A stretch of DNA of 64,000 bases from Chitinophagaceae bacterium (GTDB lineage Bacteria > Bacteroidota > Bacteroidia > Chitinophagales > Chitinophagaceae), in NCBI GenBank assembly GCA_016710745.1, contig JADJVB010000010.1, positions 372,001-436,000 on the forward strand, given 5' to 3'. The position numbers and the translations under genes are program-made. Position 1 is the first letter of the stretch; each line of letters opens with the position of its first letter. Below, in pieces: positions 16,162 to 24,504 of the stretch. Under the pieces are notes generated by a model. The model made no database searches. It was not told the DNA's origin and saw only the letters and a program-made list of their open reading frames with translations.

Positions 16162-17660
16162 CCCTGTTGCTTATTGCTCTCCCTGATCATCTCCATCACC
16201 ACCTGCATTTTATAGTCAATTCCTTTTAAAAAAGCATCGTAATTGGTGCTGATGTATACATCCGGCTGTATGCCGCGCCCATCTTTTGGTACATGATTAT
16301 ACTGCACCAGCCGGAACAAAGGAAGCCTTACTTTAATTTTGGTAATGGGTAAAGTAATGTCGGGTATTAAAACGCCATTATTACCATGCCAGCCACCGCC
16401 GGTTTCTTCTCCCAGCAAAACCACACCGGGCTGTCCTTTTACCGCATTGCCGAAAAGTGCCGCTGCGGAAAATGTTCGTCCGTTGGTAAGCACATACAAA
16501 TTTCCGGAATAGTGATTTGTTGTTTTAGGGTGATTGATCTTTCTTTCCCAATGCCCGAAATGGTAAAGTCCGTCTTTATTTTTTTTAGTGAGAAAAAGAA
16601 TAGCGATGTTGTTTAAAAAACCCTGTTTAATATATTTTGAATATGGCCGCAACGATCTCGCTACCGTAAAGCAGGTGTCGGCAACCTTAAAATCAACCCG
16701 GCTCACATATTTTGTTAAGAGGGTAGACAAGCGGATGCGGCCGCCTCCGTTACTTCTGATGTCGAGCACCACATGGCTGATGCCGGTATTTTTTATATAC
16801 CTGAATGTTCGCCTAAAAAAGCCACGCAGGTTACCCGACGAAAAAGTATTGAGTGTGATAATGGCTGTATTATTAACCGTATCAACAGCGAGGGAGCGAA
16901 GATCAAGCAGTCTTTTTTGCCGGCTTTCCGTTTTGCTTCGTTTTTCTTTTTTTATAACCTGGCCGGCTTTCGTTTTTTTGCTGCTGTCTTTACTCAAATC
17001 AAAAACAGGTATCTGTATCCCCCGTTCGGCGCCCGAACTATCTAAATAAGTAATGTCGTATGTTTTGCTGATACCATAAATATTACGATGGTAGTAAGGA
17101 AAGTTGCTGCTCAGTCTTATATAATTAATGTTCTCTGCATAACCGTCTTCGGTTATATACCCGAACATGGTTTTGATAAGCGCTTTGTTTCTTACTCCGT
17201 TTATCGATGTAACTAAAACACCACGTTTCAATATGGAATCTTTTCTGTTAAGGTTGGCGCTGATGGCCAGCGTATCATTCCAGCATCTTAAGAACAGCGG
17301 GAAAGAAGGCAGTTTTTTACCATCCACCCATTGGTTATAAGCCTTGCTCATGCTAAAACTGGTGTGGCCACAGTGAATTTTTTCGGTGAGCGGCGCGATG
17401 ATTGCCCAGCCAAATTGCTGCTCGGTCATGCTATCGGTGATAGCCCTGTAATAACTGTTAAAATAAAAATCCATGCTGTCTTTTGTCGTGTACCAATACA
17501 GGGAAGGGTGTTTTTTTTCCAGTATATTTCTCAGCAGGGAATAATCCATTTGTAATTGTTGTGCGGAATATTTTTTTTGTGGGCTGTAGTTTTTGGTGGT
17601 AGTGCATGAATATAGCAATGCCTGCAGCAATAGTAAACAGAGAATATGAAATTTATTCAT
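16149..17660 (-). CDS. S41-family (C-terminal processing) peptidase lipoprotein
   Basis: A 503-residue exported protein whose signal peptide ends LLYSC (lipoprotein). Between residues about 90 and 260 there is a PDZ-like region (LVTSINGVRNKALIKTMFGYITEDG). The S41 core follows: DTVNNTAIITLNTFSSG, SHVVLDIRSNGGGRIRLSTLLTKY, and the catalytic Ser in LTNGRTFSAAALFGNAVKG, then GEETGGGWHGNNG. The set resembles tricorn-like/CtpA-type proteases of the cell envelope. A Lys/Arg-rich stretch (KKTKAGQVIKKEKRSKTESRQKR) interrupts the usual spacing. Substrate unknown. Confidence 0.85.
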   Translation of the reverse strand: MNKFHILCLLLLQALLYSCTTTKNYSPQKKYSAQQLQMDYSLLRNILEKKHPSLYWYTTKDSMDFYFNSYYRAITDSMTEQQFGWAIIAPLTEKIHCGHTSFSMSKAYNQWVDGKKLPSFPLFLRCWNDTLAISANLNRKDSILKRGVLVTSINGVRNKALIKTMFGYITEDGYAENINYIRLSSNFPYYHRNIYGISKTYDITYLDSSGAERGIQIPVFDLSKDSSKKTKAGQVIKKEKRSKTESRQKRLLDLRSLAVDTVNNTAIITLNTFSSGNLRGFFRRTFRYIKNTGISHVVLDIRSNGGGRIRLSTLLTKYVSRVDFKVADTCFTVARSLRPYSKYIKQGFLNNIAILFLTKKNKDGLYHFGHWERKINHPKTTNHYSGNLYVLTNGRTFSAAALFGNAVKGQPGVVLLGEETGGGWHGNNGVLIPDITLPITKIKVRLPLFRLVQYNHVPKDGRGIQPDVYISTNYDAFLKGIDYKMQVVMEMIRESNKQQGISN

Positions 17661-17717
17661 TGGGGCAAAACTAATATGAACTAATATAAGCAGCTTTTAT
17701 TGTTGGAGGCCTATTTA

Positions 17718-17975
17718 TCAGTTGCGGGGGGGGGGCGGGATTAATAAATCAACTGGATTAATAAAAAGCTTCATTACATCTAATTCTAAACAACAGGCGA
17801 TATCTTCTATTCTATGTAAACTAAGATCTGTTTTGTTGTTTTCGATATTGCTTAAAGCGGCTTTTGTAATACCCAATTTGACAGCTAGAAATTCTTGTTT
17901 ATATCCTCTTAGTTCACGCCATTTACGAACATTTGATCCAATTTCTAATTTATAGGTGCGCTTTATAGGGTTCAT
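17718..17975 (-). CDS. XRE-family helix-turn-helix regulator
   Basis: An 85-residue DNA-binding protein. The HTH spans NVRKWRELRGYKQEFLAVKLGITKAALSNIENNKTDLSLHRIEDIACCLELDVMKLF, a typical Cro/CI-type fold. The C-terminus is IPPPPRN, encoded by a run of ten C on the coding strand immediately before the stop. A change of one base in this run would replace the last residues and move the stop. It heads an AT-rich cassette and is divergent from the unknown lipoprotein gene at 18112, which it may regulate (inference from position). Confidence 0.85.
   Translation of the reverse strand: MNPIKRTYKLEIGSNVRKWRELRGYKQEFLAVKLGITKAALSNIENNKTDLSLHRIEDIACCLELDVMKLFINPVDLLIPPPPRN
17726..17735. repeat. 10-base G homopolymer at the 3' end of the XRE gene
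   Basis: Ten consecutive G on the plus strand (C on the coding strand), followed by CGGG. Long homopolymers of this kind are prone to slippage in vivo and to miscounting in sequencing. Confidence 0.9.
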
Positions 17976-18111
17976 TAATTTGGGGATTCGTACATCAAAC
18001 TTAATAAATATATAGTAAAACTTAACATTATATAGCCTGAAAAATTCAAGCTTTGGAATATTCTATCCACTTTTGTTAAAATATCGTTTTAAAAATTAAA
18101 ACCAGACTAAT

Positions 18112-19314
18112 ATGAAACATAAAATATTTTACACGAGTATAGTCTTTTTTACTTTTTTACTGATATATGGATGTAAAAAAGAAAATTTTGAAAAAAATTC
18201 CGTAAATATATCGAGATCTAAAATTGACAAAATCAAAAACTGGGTTGAGAGTAAAACGGGTGATGCTAATTACCAAATAATGGATATTGAAGGAAAAGAA
18301 GTCAAGGTTTATGAAAAAATTAATTGGGAGGAATCACAATATTTTCCCAAATATGAAACTGTCATTACCCCGGTTTCAATTAAATCACAAGGAGAGAAGG
18401 CGCCCCATTTAAAATATTTAGTAATAATTATGAACAGAGATGAAGAAGTAAAGGAAGTAAAGTACTTCGCTGTACTTTGTGACTATAATATCCCGAAACA
18501 AAAAACATATGAAATTATTTTGAAGCAAGGTGAAAATCCGAAAAACTTATACGAATCGTTTACAGGAGGAATTATTTACTACGACCTTTACAATAATATA
18601 GTATCATCAAGGAGCTATGATGGAGGAATTTTAAGTAACAAAACCAGCAAGTTAATAGTAAAAAAAAGCAAAAAACAGTTTCCGGTAGAAAATTATGCAC
18701 CAGTAGAATGTACTTCTGAAACTATTGATTGGTACTGGCAGGTGTGGTTAAATGGAATGCTTATTTATGAGGAATATCTATTCTCAACAACGATAACTAT
18801 TTGTGATCCTGGCGGTGGTGGCGGAGGTAGCCAATGTAATTTTACAAGTGAACAGGGGTTGATCTTGCTAAGCTATATGACTTATGAACACTCGACTTTT
18901 GCCAGTTCATATATTGGAAATCCGACATCATCTAGTAACGGAGTAATAAGGGCCCCCAAACCAATTTCATGGCAATTTCTAACATTGCATCCTTTTGCAA
19001 ATTATTACCCGAAATACAGCGCATATTTTTCTGGCACGGTATATAAATTGAATGCCAACGACCCTAGTTGGAAATGGGAAACAGTTTCATTTGGACATGC
19101 TGCCAAAAGCGGCGGTGAAGTTCCACCTTGTTTTACAATAGTAGTTACAGCTAGTGCTACATCAGTTATTTCTGGAAACGAATTATCTGTACTATTAGAT
19201 CTTAATTATCAGTCGACAACCACTGTAACGTGTCTTTTTGGAATTGAAGTTGCAACTTATAATGGTACACTGACACACCCTGGTGTTCCAAGTAATGGCC
19301 CACCGGGGGCGTAG
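18112..19314 (+). CDS. Unrecognised exported lipoprotein
   Basis: A 400-residue protein with a lipoprotein signal peptide (MKHKIFYTSIVFFTFLLIYGC, Cys 21). I do not recognise a family. The mature part begins with a charged helical segment. There are four Cys after residue 190, a Gly-rich linker (DPGGGGGGSQC) near residue 237, and a Thr/Ser-rich beta-type C-terminus ending PSNGPPGA. Codon use is clearly more A/T-rich than in flanking housekeeping genes. It is followed 74 bases later by another exported unknown on the same strand, suggesting an acquired two-gene unit behind the divergent XRE regulator. Confidence 0.7.
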   Translation: MKHKIFYTSIVFFTFLLIYGCKKENFEKNSVNISRSKIDKIKNWVESKTGDANYQIMDIEGKEVKVYEKINWEESQYFPKYETVITPVSIKSQGEKAPHLKYLVIIMNRDEEVKEVKYFAVLCDYNIPKQKTYEIILKQGENPKNLYESFTGGIIYYDLYNNIVSSRSYDGGILSNKTSKLIVKKSKKQFPVENYAPVECTSETIDWYWQVWLNGMLIYEEYLFSTTITICDPGGGGGGSQCNFTSEQGLILLSYMTYEHSTFASSYIGNPTSSSNGVIRAPKPISWQFLTLHPFANYYPKYSAYFSGTVYKLNANDPSWKWETVSFGHAAKSGGEVPPCFTIVVTASATSVISGNELSVLLDLNYQSTTTVTCLFGIEVATYNGTLTHPGVPSNGPPGA

Positions 19315-19388
19315 CTTTTTTAAACGGTATGATTAATATTTAATAACTTAGAGGATAGCCAAATTGGAAAACAGTATAGCTTGTATTT

Positions 19389-20144
19389 ATGACAATGGTA
19401 AAAATAATAAGTATAGTTTCAATGCTTTTTTTCAGTTGTTGTGTTTCGTTGACGAATAAAAGTAACAATAATGAAATAACAGGAATAGAACTAAAACACA
19501 ATTTTCCTATTATTGACGAAAAAGGAAGGTTATTGTATTATGACACGGTAAACACCAAAATATATTATTATAAAGACCTTACACTCTATCAGTTAACTTA
19601 TCGAAATGATTCATTGTTTGAAAATAATTTGGTAAAATCGGAAGTGAGAACCCATTATTTTGTACATCGAAAGAATAAGAAATTTGGGTATGATTACGAT
19701 GAACATAAACGAATATTTACTTCCAAGCTTTCGGCAGATTCTTTATTTAACGCTGAGTGGTTTAATAAAGTAAACCCATACCAAATTCTTTTATTTAACG
19801 AATCAGTTTTGATTGCTTCCCAAAATAACACGGATTCTGGAGAACTAAAAGAAACTTACACACTAAAGGCAAAAGGGGATACGTCAATGCAAGGTACTTG
19901 CATTTTAGTTTTCAAGAAATCATTTAATAGCTCTTCTTTTAGCTTGTCAAAAGAGCTAGATAGTATGAAGCAGATGAAATTGTGTAAGTTTGAGCTTGTG
20001 AATAATGCAAGATTTATGAAGGATAAAGGTATTTATTTAGATAAAATTGTACAAATTCACACACTCGAAAAAATCACAAATTTAAATTTTGAGTTAGTGA
20101 AAAGATATTTTGAGCAGTATTTAAAAGACGAAGTAGAAAACTAA
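19389..20144 (+). CDS. Unrecognised exported protein
   Basis: A 251-residue protein with an N-terminal hydrophobic segment ending FFSCCVS, so a lipoprotein signal is likely. No domain is recognised. The sequence is rich in Lys, Asn, Tyr and Phe and predicted to be mostly beta strand and loop (for example KHNFPIIDEKGRLLYYDTVNTKIYYYKDLTLYQLTYRND), ending in a helical LNFELVKRYFEQYLKDEVEN. Base composition is AT-rich like its upstream neighbour. It is convergent with thiL, 10 bases apart. Function unknown. Confidence 0.6.
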   Translation: MTMVKIISIVSMLFFSCCVSLTNKSNNNEITGIELKHNFPIIDEKGRLLYYDTVNTKIYYYKDLTLYQLTYRNDSLFENNLVKSEVRTHYFVHRKNKKFGYDYDEHKRIFTSKLSADSLFNAEWFNKVNPYQILLFNESVLIASQNNTDSGELKETYTLKAKGDTSMQGTCILVFKKSFNSSSFSLSKELDSMKQMKLCKFELVNNARFMKDKGIYLDKIVQIHTLEKITNLNFELVKRYFEQYLKDEVEN

Positions 20145-20154
20145 TAATATCCTA

Positions 20155-21177
20155 TCATTTCAAATGATTCCATCCCTGTGCCACTAACTCGTGTTTATTT
20201 CCGCCACGGGTTATAAATGTTTTGCCTTCACCAGCTTCGGTTATATACCCGATAATACTCAGGCCGTTATTTTTTGCAATGATATCATGATCGGCCTGGG
20301 CAATGGTAAACAGTAATTCATAATCTTCGCCGCCGCTCAATGCACAGGCGGTAGGGTCGAGTTCCAATTTGTAAGCGAAGTCTTTACTGTCTTCGTTTAA
20401 GGGCAATTTGTCCTCATACAAAACACAGCCCACGTTACTTTGTTTACAAATATGCAACATATCACTGCTTAGTCCGTCGCTGATATCCATCATGCTGGTG
20501 GGCACAATGTTATGTTCAGCGAAATAGTCGATCACATCCTTGCGGGCTTCTGGTTTCAATAACCGGCCAACAATATAGGCCCGGTCTTCCAGGTCGGGTT
20601 GTGCACCGGTTTCTTCAAATATTTTTTTCTCCCTTTCTAAAATAGTCAGGCCCAGGAACGCGCCTCCCAAATCGCCGCTAACACAAATAAGGTCATTTAC
20701 TTTTGCGCCATCCCGCTTCACATAGGAATCGGGCGCCACTTCGCCAATGGCGGTAATGCTGATGACAAAACCACGTTGTGATGAAGTGGTATCGCCCCCA
20801 ACCAGGTCAACGCCGTATTTTTCACAGGCAAAATACACGCCCTCATAAAACTCATCTAACGCTTCAACACTAAACTTATTACTTATCGCGATACTTAAAA
20901 CAATTTGAGTTGGTGTAGCGTTCATGGCATATATATCGCTGATGTTAACTACCACAGCTTTGTAACCAAGATGTTTCAACGGGGTGTACATCATATCAAA
21001 ATGAATGCCTTCTACCAGCAAATCGGTGCTGATAACGGTTTGCCTGCCAAAATGGTCAATTACGGCGGCATCGTCGCCCACGCTTAAAATGGTTGACGCG
21101 TTTCGGGTTTCATTGTTTTTGGTGAGGTGGTCAATAAGACCAAATTCGCCAAGGGTTGATATTTCAGTGCGTTCCAT
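20155..21177 (-). CDS. thiL: Thiamine-phosphate kinase
   Basis: A 340-residue ATP-dependent kinase converting thiamine monophosphate to thiamine diphosphate. Motifs are GEFGLIDHL at the N-terminus, SVGDDAAVID, ISTDLLVEGIHFDMMYTPLKHLGYKAVVVNISDIYAMNA, VDLVGGDTTSSQRGFVISITAIGE, MMDISDGLSSDMLHIC and ALSGGEDYELLFTI: the full ThiL/AIR-synthase-like set. The ATG lies 5 bases from the outer end of a 31-bp inverted repeat that separates it from the upstream inositol monophosphatase gene, so any original operon link is interrupted. Confidence 0.95.
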   Translation of the reverse strand: MERTEISTLGEFGLIDHLTKNNETRNASTILSVGDDAAVIDHFGRQTVISTDLLVEGIHFDMMYTPLKHLGYKAVVVNISDIYAMNATPTQIVLSIAISNKFSVEALDEFYEGVYFACEKYGVDLVGGDTTSSQRGFVISITAIGEVAPDSYVKRDGAKVNDLICVSGDLGGAFLGLTILEREKKIFEETGAQPDLEDRAYIVGRLLKPEARKDVIDYFAEHNIVPTSMMDISDGLSSDMLHICKQSNVGCVLYEDKLPLNEDSKDFAYKLELDPTACALSGGEDYELLFTIAQADHDIIAKNNGLSIIGYITEAGEGKTFITRGGNKHELVAQGWNHLK

Positions 21178-21182
21178 AATTT

Positions 21183-21654
21183 TAGATTTTAGATTGCCGA
21201 ATTTAGATTTTTTCGAAGTGTTAGCTTTTCCTTTTGGCAGTCATTTTTTTAAAGTAGTATTGATTGACGCAACTATTATTGCCAGCAACTCGTTGGTTTC
21301 AACATATAAGTCACGCAAATCTTTTTTATATGGCTCATTAAATTCAGCGAGTAATTCATAAAAATGCATTGTTTCGTCAAGTTCCTCTTCGGCAATTCTT
21401 AATTTGTTTATAAAATCTGCTTTTGATTTTCCCCTTCAAGCTGCCCGATAATTTGCAGCTGACTGCTTGAACCTAATAATTTGACTGGAGTATGCTTTAT
21501 TAAGAAAATTGCAGGAGCAATTTTAAACAAAGCTTTCCGTTAATCGCAAACTCTTTAGCTCTTCATTATATCATCTTTTAGTGCAGTCATAACTCATTTA
21601 AAAATTTCTACAAATGTCTATAAAAAAAATCTAAATTCGGCAATCTAAAATCTA
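21183..21654. mobile_element. 472-bp cassette with perfect 31-bp terminal inverted repeats, carrying a decayed S23 gene
   Basis: Positions 21183-21213 and 21624-21654 are exact reverse complements over 31 bases (TAGATTTTAGATTGCCGAAT... at the left end). The segment exactly fills the gap between thiL and the upstream monophosphatase gene, and the right repeat supplies the latter's TAG stop codon. Inside lies a broken S23 (23S rRNA intervening-sequence protein) gene. No transposase is present, so movement would need help in trans. It may be a MITE-like or fold-back unit; no target-site duplication was established. Confidence 0.6.
21241..21590 (-). pseudogene. Decayed S23 / IVS four-helix-bundle protein gene
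   Basis: Reading the minus strand up to the TGA at 21241 gives KADFINKLRIAEEELDETMH and then FYELLAEFNEPYKKDLRDLYVE and TNELLAIIVASINTTLKK, the C-terminal two-thirds of an S23 four-helix bundle protein. Upstream the frame is broken: a TGA precedes RGKSKADF, and fragments such as KEFAI and NYRAA appear in other frames. A candidate original start is the ATG at 21590. S23 proteins are small, common in Bacteroidota and associated with 23S rRNA intervening sequences or found as standalone genes. This copy is not expressible as a full protein. Confidence 0.75.
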
Positions 21655-22434
21655 CAATTGCTTTTTATTATGTATCACTTCCAGCAACTCCTCATGTATC
21701 AACCCATTGGTTGCCACCAGTTGTTTTTGATACGGAGAATATTTGGCTCCCTTCATATCGGTAACTTTTCCGCCGGCTTCTTCTACAATTAAATATCCGG
21801 CTGCGGTATCCCAGGCACTGAGGCTATGTTCAAAAAAGCCTTCAAAGCGGCCGGCAGCAACCCAGCAAAGATCAATGGCTGCGCTACCGATACGCCTTAC
21901 AGGAACGCCTTTGCGGATCAATTTTTCAAAAACCTGGAGGGGCCCATTTTCCATATCGAGATAGGTATAAGGGAAACCGGTTACCAGACAGCTGTTTAAA
22001 ACGTTGGTTTTTTTGCTAACCCGAATTTTTTTATCATTCAAAGAGGCGCCAAATCCTTTTTGTGCAAAAAACAATTCATTCATAAAGGGATTGTATACAG
22101 CGCCCAGGATCATTTCTCCGTTTTGCTCAACACCAATACTCACACAACAAAGCGGTATACCGCTCGCGAAATTGATGGTGCCGTCAATGGGATCAATGAT
22201 CCATTTGGTATCGCTTCCGGTTGCTATTTCACCAACTTCTTCACTCAGGATAAAATGATCGGGGTAATCGGCCCTGATGGTTTCAATGATTGCTTTTTCG
22301 GCGGCATGGTCGGCTTCGGTTACCCAGTTATTGATTCCTTCTTTGTTGCTGATCTTTAAATCTTCGTTATTAAAATAATATCGTAGTTGCTTGGCGCCCG
22401 CCTCTACTGCATTTAAAAGCGTTGTTTTAAGCAT
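21652..22434 (-). CDS. suhB: Inositol monophosphatase family protein
   Basis: A 260-residue Mg-dependent, Li-sensitive-type phosphatase. Metal-site motifs are VTEADHAAEKAI, FILSEEVGE, WIIDPIDGTINFASGIP (the DPxDGTxNF signature) and LSAWDTAAGYLIVEEAGG (WDxAAG). Substrates in the family include inositol phosphates, nucleotide bisphosphates and sugar phosphates. The start is set at ATG 22434 (MLKTTLLNAVEAG); an upstream in-frame start would add 13 non-conserved residues. The TAG stop is part of the inverted repeat of the downstream cassette, so the last residues may have been altered by insertion. Confidence 0.92.
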   Translation of the reverse strand: MLKTTLLNAVEAGAKQLRYYFNNEDLKISNKEGINNWVTEADHAAEKAIIETIRADYPDHFILSEEVGEIATGSDTKWIIDPIDGTINFASGIPLCCVSIGVEQNGEMILGAVYNPFMNELFFAQKGFGASLNDKKIRVSKKTNVLNSCLVTGFPYTYLDMENGPLQVFEKLIRKGVPVRRIGSAAIDLCWVAAGRFEGFFEHSLSAWDTAAGYLIVEEAGGKVTDMKGAKYSPYQKQLVATNGLIHEELLEVIHNKKQL

Positions 22435-22529
22435 GACGCAAATATACAAAGGCTTCTTTATACGGCTGGTCATATAAATGCCAAAGAGGCTGATCTTCGA
22501 TACAGAAAATAATTTCAGATTGGTATAAC

Positions 22530-22537
22530 TATATTTG
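22530..22537 (+). promoter_or_regulatory. Bacteroidota -7 box of the glycosyltransferase gene
   Basis: TATATTTG, full TAnnTTTG match, only 3 bases before the ATG at 22541, which would give a leaderless transcript. Confidence 0.45.
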
Positions 22538-22540
22538 AAT

Positions 22541-23077
22541 ATGCATTTGTCGGTTATTATTGTAAATTATAACGTTAAGCATTTTTTGGAACAGTGCCTG
22601 TATTCGGTACAGAAAGCCTGTGCCGGCATTAACGCAGAAATTATCGTTGCAGATAATTTTTCTACCGATGGAAGCAGGGCCTTTCTGGAACCGGCTTTTC
22701 CCCGGGTACAATTCATCTGGAACAAGAAAAATCTCGGTTTTGCCAAAGCCAATAACCAGGCGCTGGAGCTGGCCAGGGGCGAATACATACTGTTCTTAAA
22801 TCCGGATACCATCCTGTCGGAAGATTGTATCGAAAAATGCCTCGGTTTTTTTAACAACAAACCGGATGCAGGTTCTGTAGGAATCAGAATGATTGATGGC
22901 TCGGGAAAATTTTTGAAAGAAAGTAAAAGGGCTTTTCCTTCGCCATTAACTTCTTTGTTTAAATTATCGGCCTGGCCAAGCTGTTTCCCCGGTCAAAAAT
23001 TTTTGGCAGGTACCATCTTGGCCATTTGTCGCAACACGAGAATCATGAAGTGGATGTGCTGGCAGGCGCTTTTATGA
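22541..23077 (+). CDS. GT2 glycosyltransferase, N-terminal part (frameshifted)
   Basis: The catalytic start of a family 2 glycosyltransferase: MHLSVIIVNYNVKHFLEQCLYSV, then AEIIVADNFSTDGSRAFLE, NLGFAKANNQALELARGEYILFLNPDTIL (DxD-like NPDT) and GSVGIRMIDGSGKFLKESKRAFPSP. This fits the rhamnosyl/WcaA-like subgroup. Frame is lost in a T5 run (23000-23004): adding one T turns the nonsense tail LAGTILAICRNTRIMKW into FGRYHLGHLSQHENHEVDVLAGAFMMVPKK, the expected continuation. The protein would be about 654 residues when repaired. Confidence 0.85.
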   Translation: MHLSVIIVNYNVKHFLEQCLYSVQKACAGINAEIIVADNFSTDGSRAFLEPAFPRVQFIWNKKNLGFAKANNQALELARGEYILFLNPDTILSEDCIEKCLGFFNNKPDAGSVGIRMIDGSGKFLKESKRAFPSPLTSLFKLSAWPSCFPGQKFLAGTILAICRNTRIMKWMCWQALL

Positions 23078-24504
23078 TGGTGCCCAAAAAAGTGTTGGAA
23101 GAAATTGGAAATTTTGATGAACAGTTTTTTATGTATGGCGAAGATGTTGACCTTAGTTTCAGGATTCAACAGGCAGCATGCCCGGCTACTGGCGGCAACT
23201 ACAAAAATTATTATTTTTCCGAAAGCAGCATCATTCATTTTAAAGGTGAAAGCACTAAAAGAGGAAGTTTAAATTATGTTCGCCTGTTTTACAAAGCCAT
23301 GAACCTGTTTGTAAAAAAACACTACCGCGGCAGCAAGGCTGGTCTCTTTATTTTTCTGATACAGGCGGCAATTGTGGCCAGGGCGGTTTTTGCGGCATTG
23401 GGGCAGCTATTAAAAAAACTCGGCCTGCCTATTCTTGATGCAGGTATCATATTAACCGGCCTATGGGTAACAAAATTTTTGTGGAGCAATTATATCAGGC
23501 AGGAAGTTAATTATTCGCCCAATATTTTACTGATCGCTTTTCCTGCATTTACGGCCATTTTTTTGTTGGCTGCCTATTCGTCGGGCCTGTACGACAAAGG
23601 ATACAAACAATCGCAGCTGATACGGTCAACCTTTATTGCCAGTTTGGTTTTACTCAGTGTTTATGCCCTGCTGCCAGAATCTATCAGGTTTTCGAGAGGC
23701 ATCCTGGTATGTGGAATAATACTGGCATTTCTGTTAATGAATTTAATCAGGCTGTTGTTCATCAAATGGCGCTACCTGGAAACGGGGAACGAAAATGAAG
23801 AAAGGAGGCAAACCATTGTGGTGTCGGGCGACAAAGATTTTAAAATAATTACTTCGATACTGGGGAAGGCCGGGTTAGACGAAAGAATTTTAGGCAGGGT
23901 AAACAATGAGCCCTCAAATAGAGAAGGATTGCTGGGCAGTATTGAGGAATTGCCGGCATTGATCAGGAATTATCCGGTGCGGGAAATTATTTTTTGTGAA
24001 AACGGTCTCAGTTACAAAGAGATTATGAAACTGATTGGCATCATGCCGGCATCAGTACGAAACAAATTTCATGCTTCAGGCAGCAACAGTATTGTTGGTA
24101 GCGATAACAGGAAAGAAAGTGGCGGCTATGTAGCAGCGGGCAAAAAATACAACCTGAGCAAATCTACCCACCTTCGCAAAAAAAGGCAGTTGGATATATA
24201 TGTATCTATATTTTTTTTATTGAGCTTTCCAATACATCTTTTTCTGCAGAAGAGGCCGATTGGGTTTATTAAGAACGCGTTTTTGGTACTCTTTAATCAA
24301 AAAACATGGGTGGGGTACAGTGTTTTTTCGGAGTCTTTGCCACCGTTGAAAAAAGCGGTGTTAACCAGTACCAGCTTGCCGGCGGCGCTGAATGAACTGC
24401 CGGCTGAAAGCTTAATAAAGACCGATGAATGGTATGCGGGATCCTATTCGGTACTGTTAGATCTGCGGAAAATTAAACGAGGCTACAAATACCTTTACTA
24501 TTGA
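23026..24504 (+). CDS. GT2 glycosyltransferase, C-terminal and membrane part (frameshifted)
   Basis: Continuation of the GT2 protein in the shifted frame. It contains EVDVLAGAFMMVPKKVLEEIGNFDEQFFMYGEDVDLSFRIQ, the GEDVDL acceptor/base motif of GT2 enzymes, then a membrane region with several helices (LFIFLIQAAIVARAVFAAL, ILLIAFPAFTAIFLLAAYSS, GILVCGIILAFLLMNLIRLL). After it comes a soluble region like a CoA-binding/sugar-transferase accessory domain (RRQTIVVSGDKDFKIITSILGKAG, REIIFCENGLSYKEIMKLI) and another helix. A short extra segment (ACPATGGN) sits between RIQQA and YKNYYFSES. Probably synthesises surface polysaccharide. Confidence 0.82.
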   Translation: MSQHENHEVDVLAGAFMMVPKKVLEEIGNFDEQFFMYGEDVDLSFRIQQAACPATGGNYKNYYFSESSIIHFKGESTKRGSLNYVRLFYKAMNLFVKKHYRGSKAGLFIFLIQAAIVARAVFAALGQLLKKLGLPILDAGIILTGLWVTKFLWSNYIRQEVNYSPNILLIAFPAFTAIFLLAAYSSGLYDKGYKQSQLIRSTFIASLVLLSVYALLPESIRFSRGILVCGIILAFLLMNLIRLLFIKWRYLETGNENEERRQTIVVSGDKDFKIITSILGKAGLDERILGRVNNEPSNREGLLGSIEELPALIRNYPVREIIFCENGLSYKEIMKLIGIMPASVRNKFHASGSNSIVGSDNRKESGGYVAAGKKYNLSKSTHLRKKRQLDIYVSIFFLLSFPIHLFLQKRPIGFIKNAFLVLFNQKTWVGYSVFSESLPPLKKAVLTSTSLPAALNELPAESLIKTDEWYAGSYSVLLDLRKIKRGYKYLYY

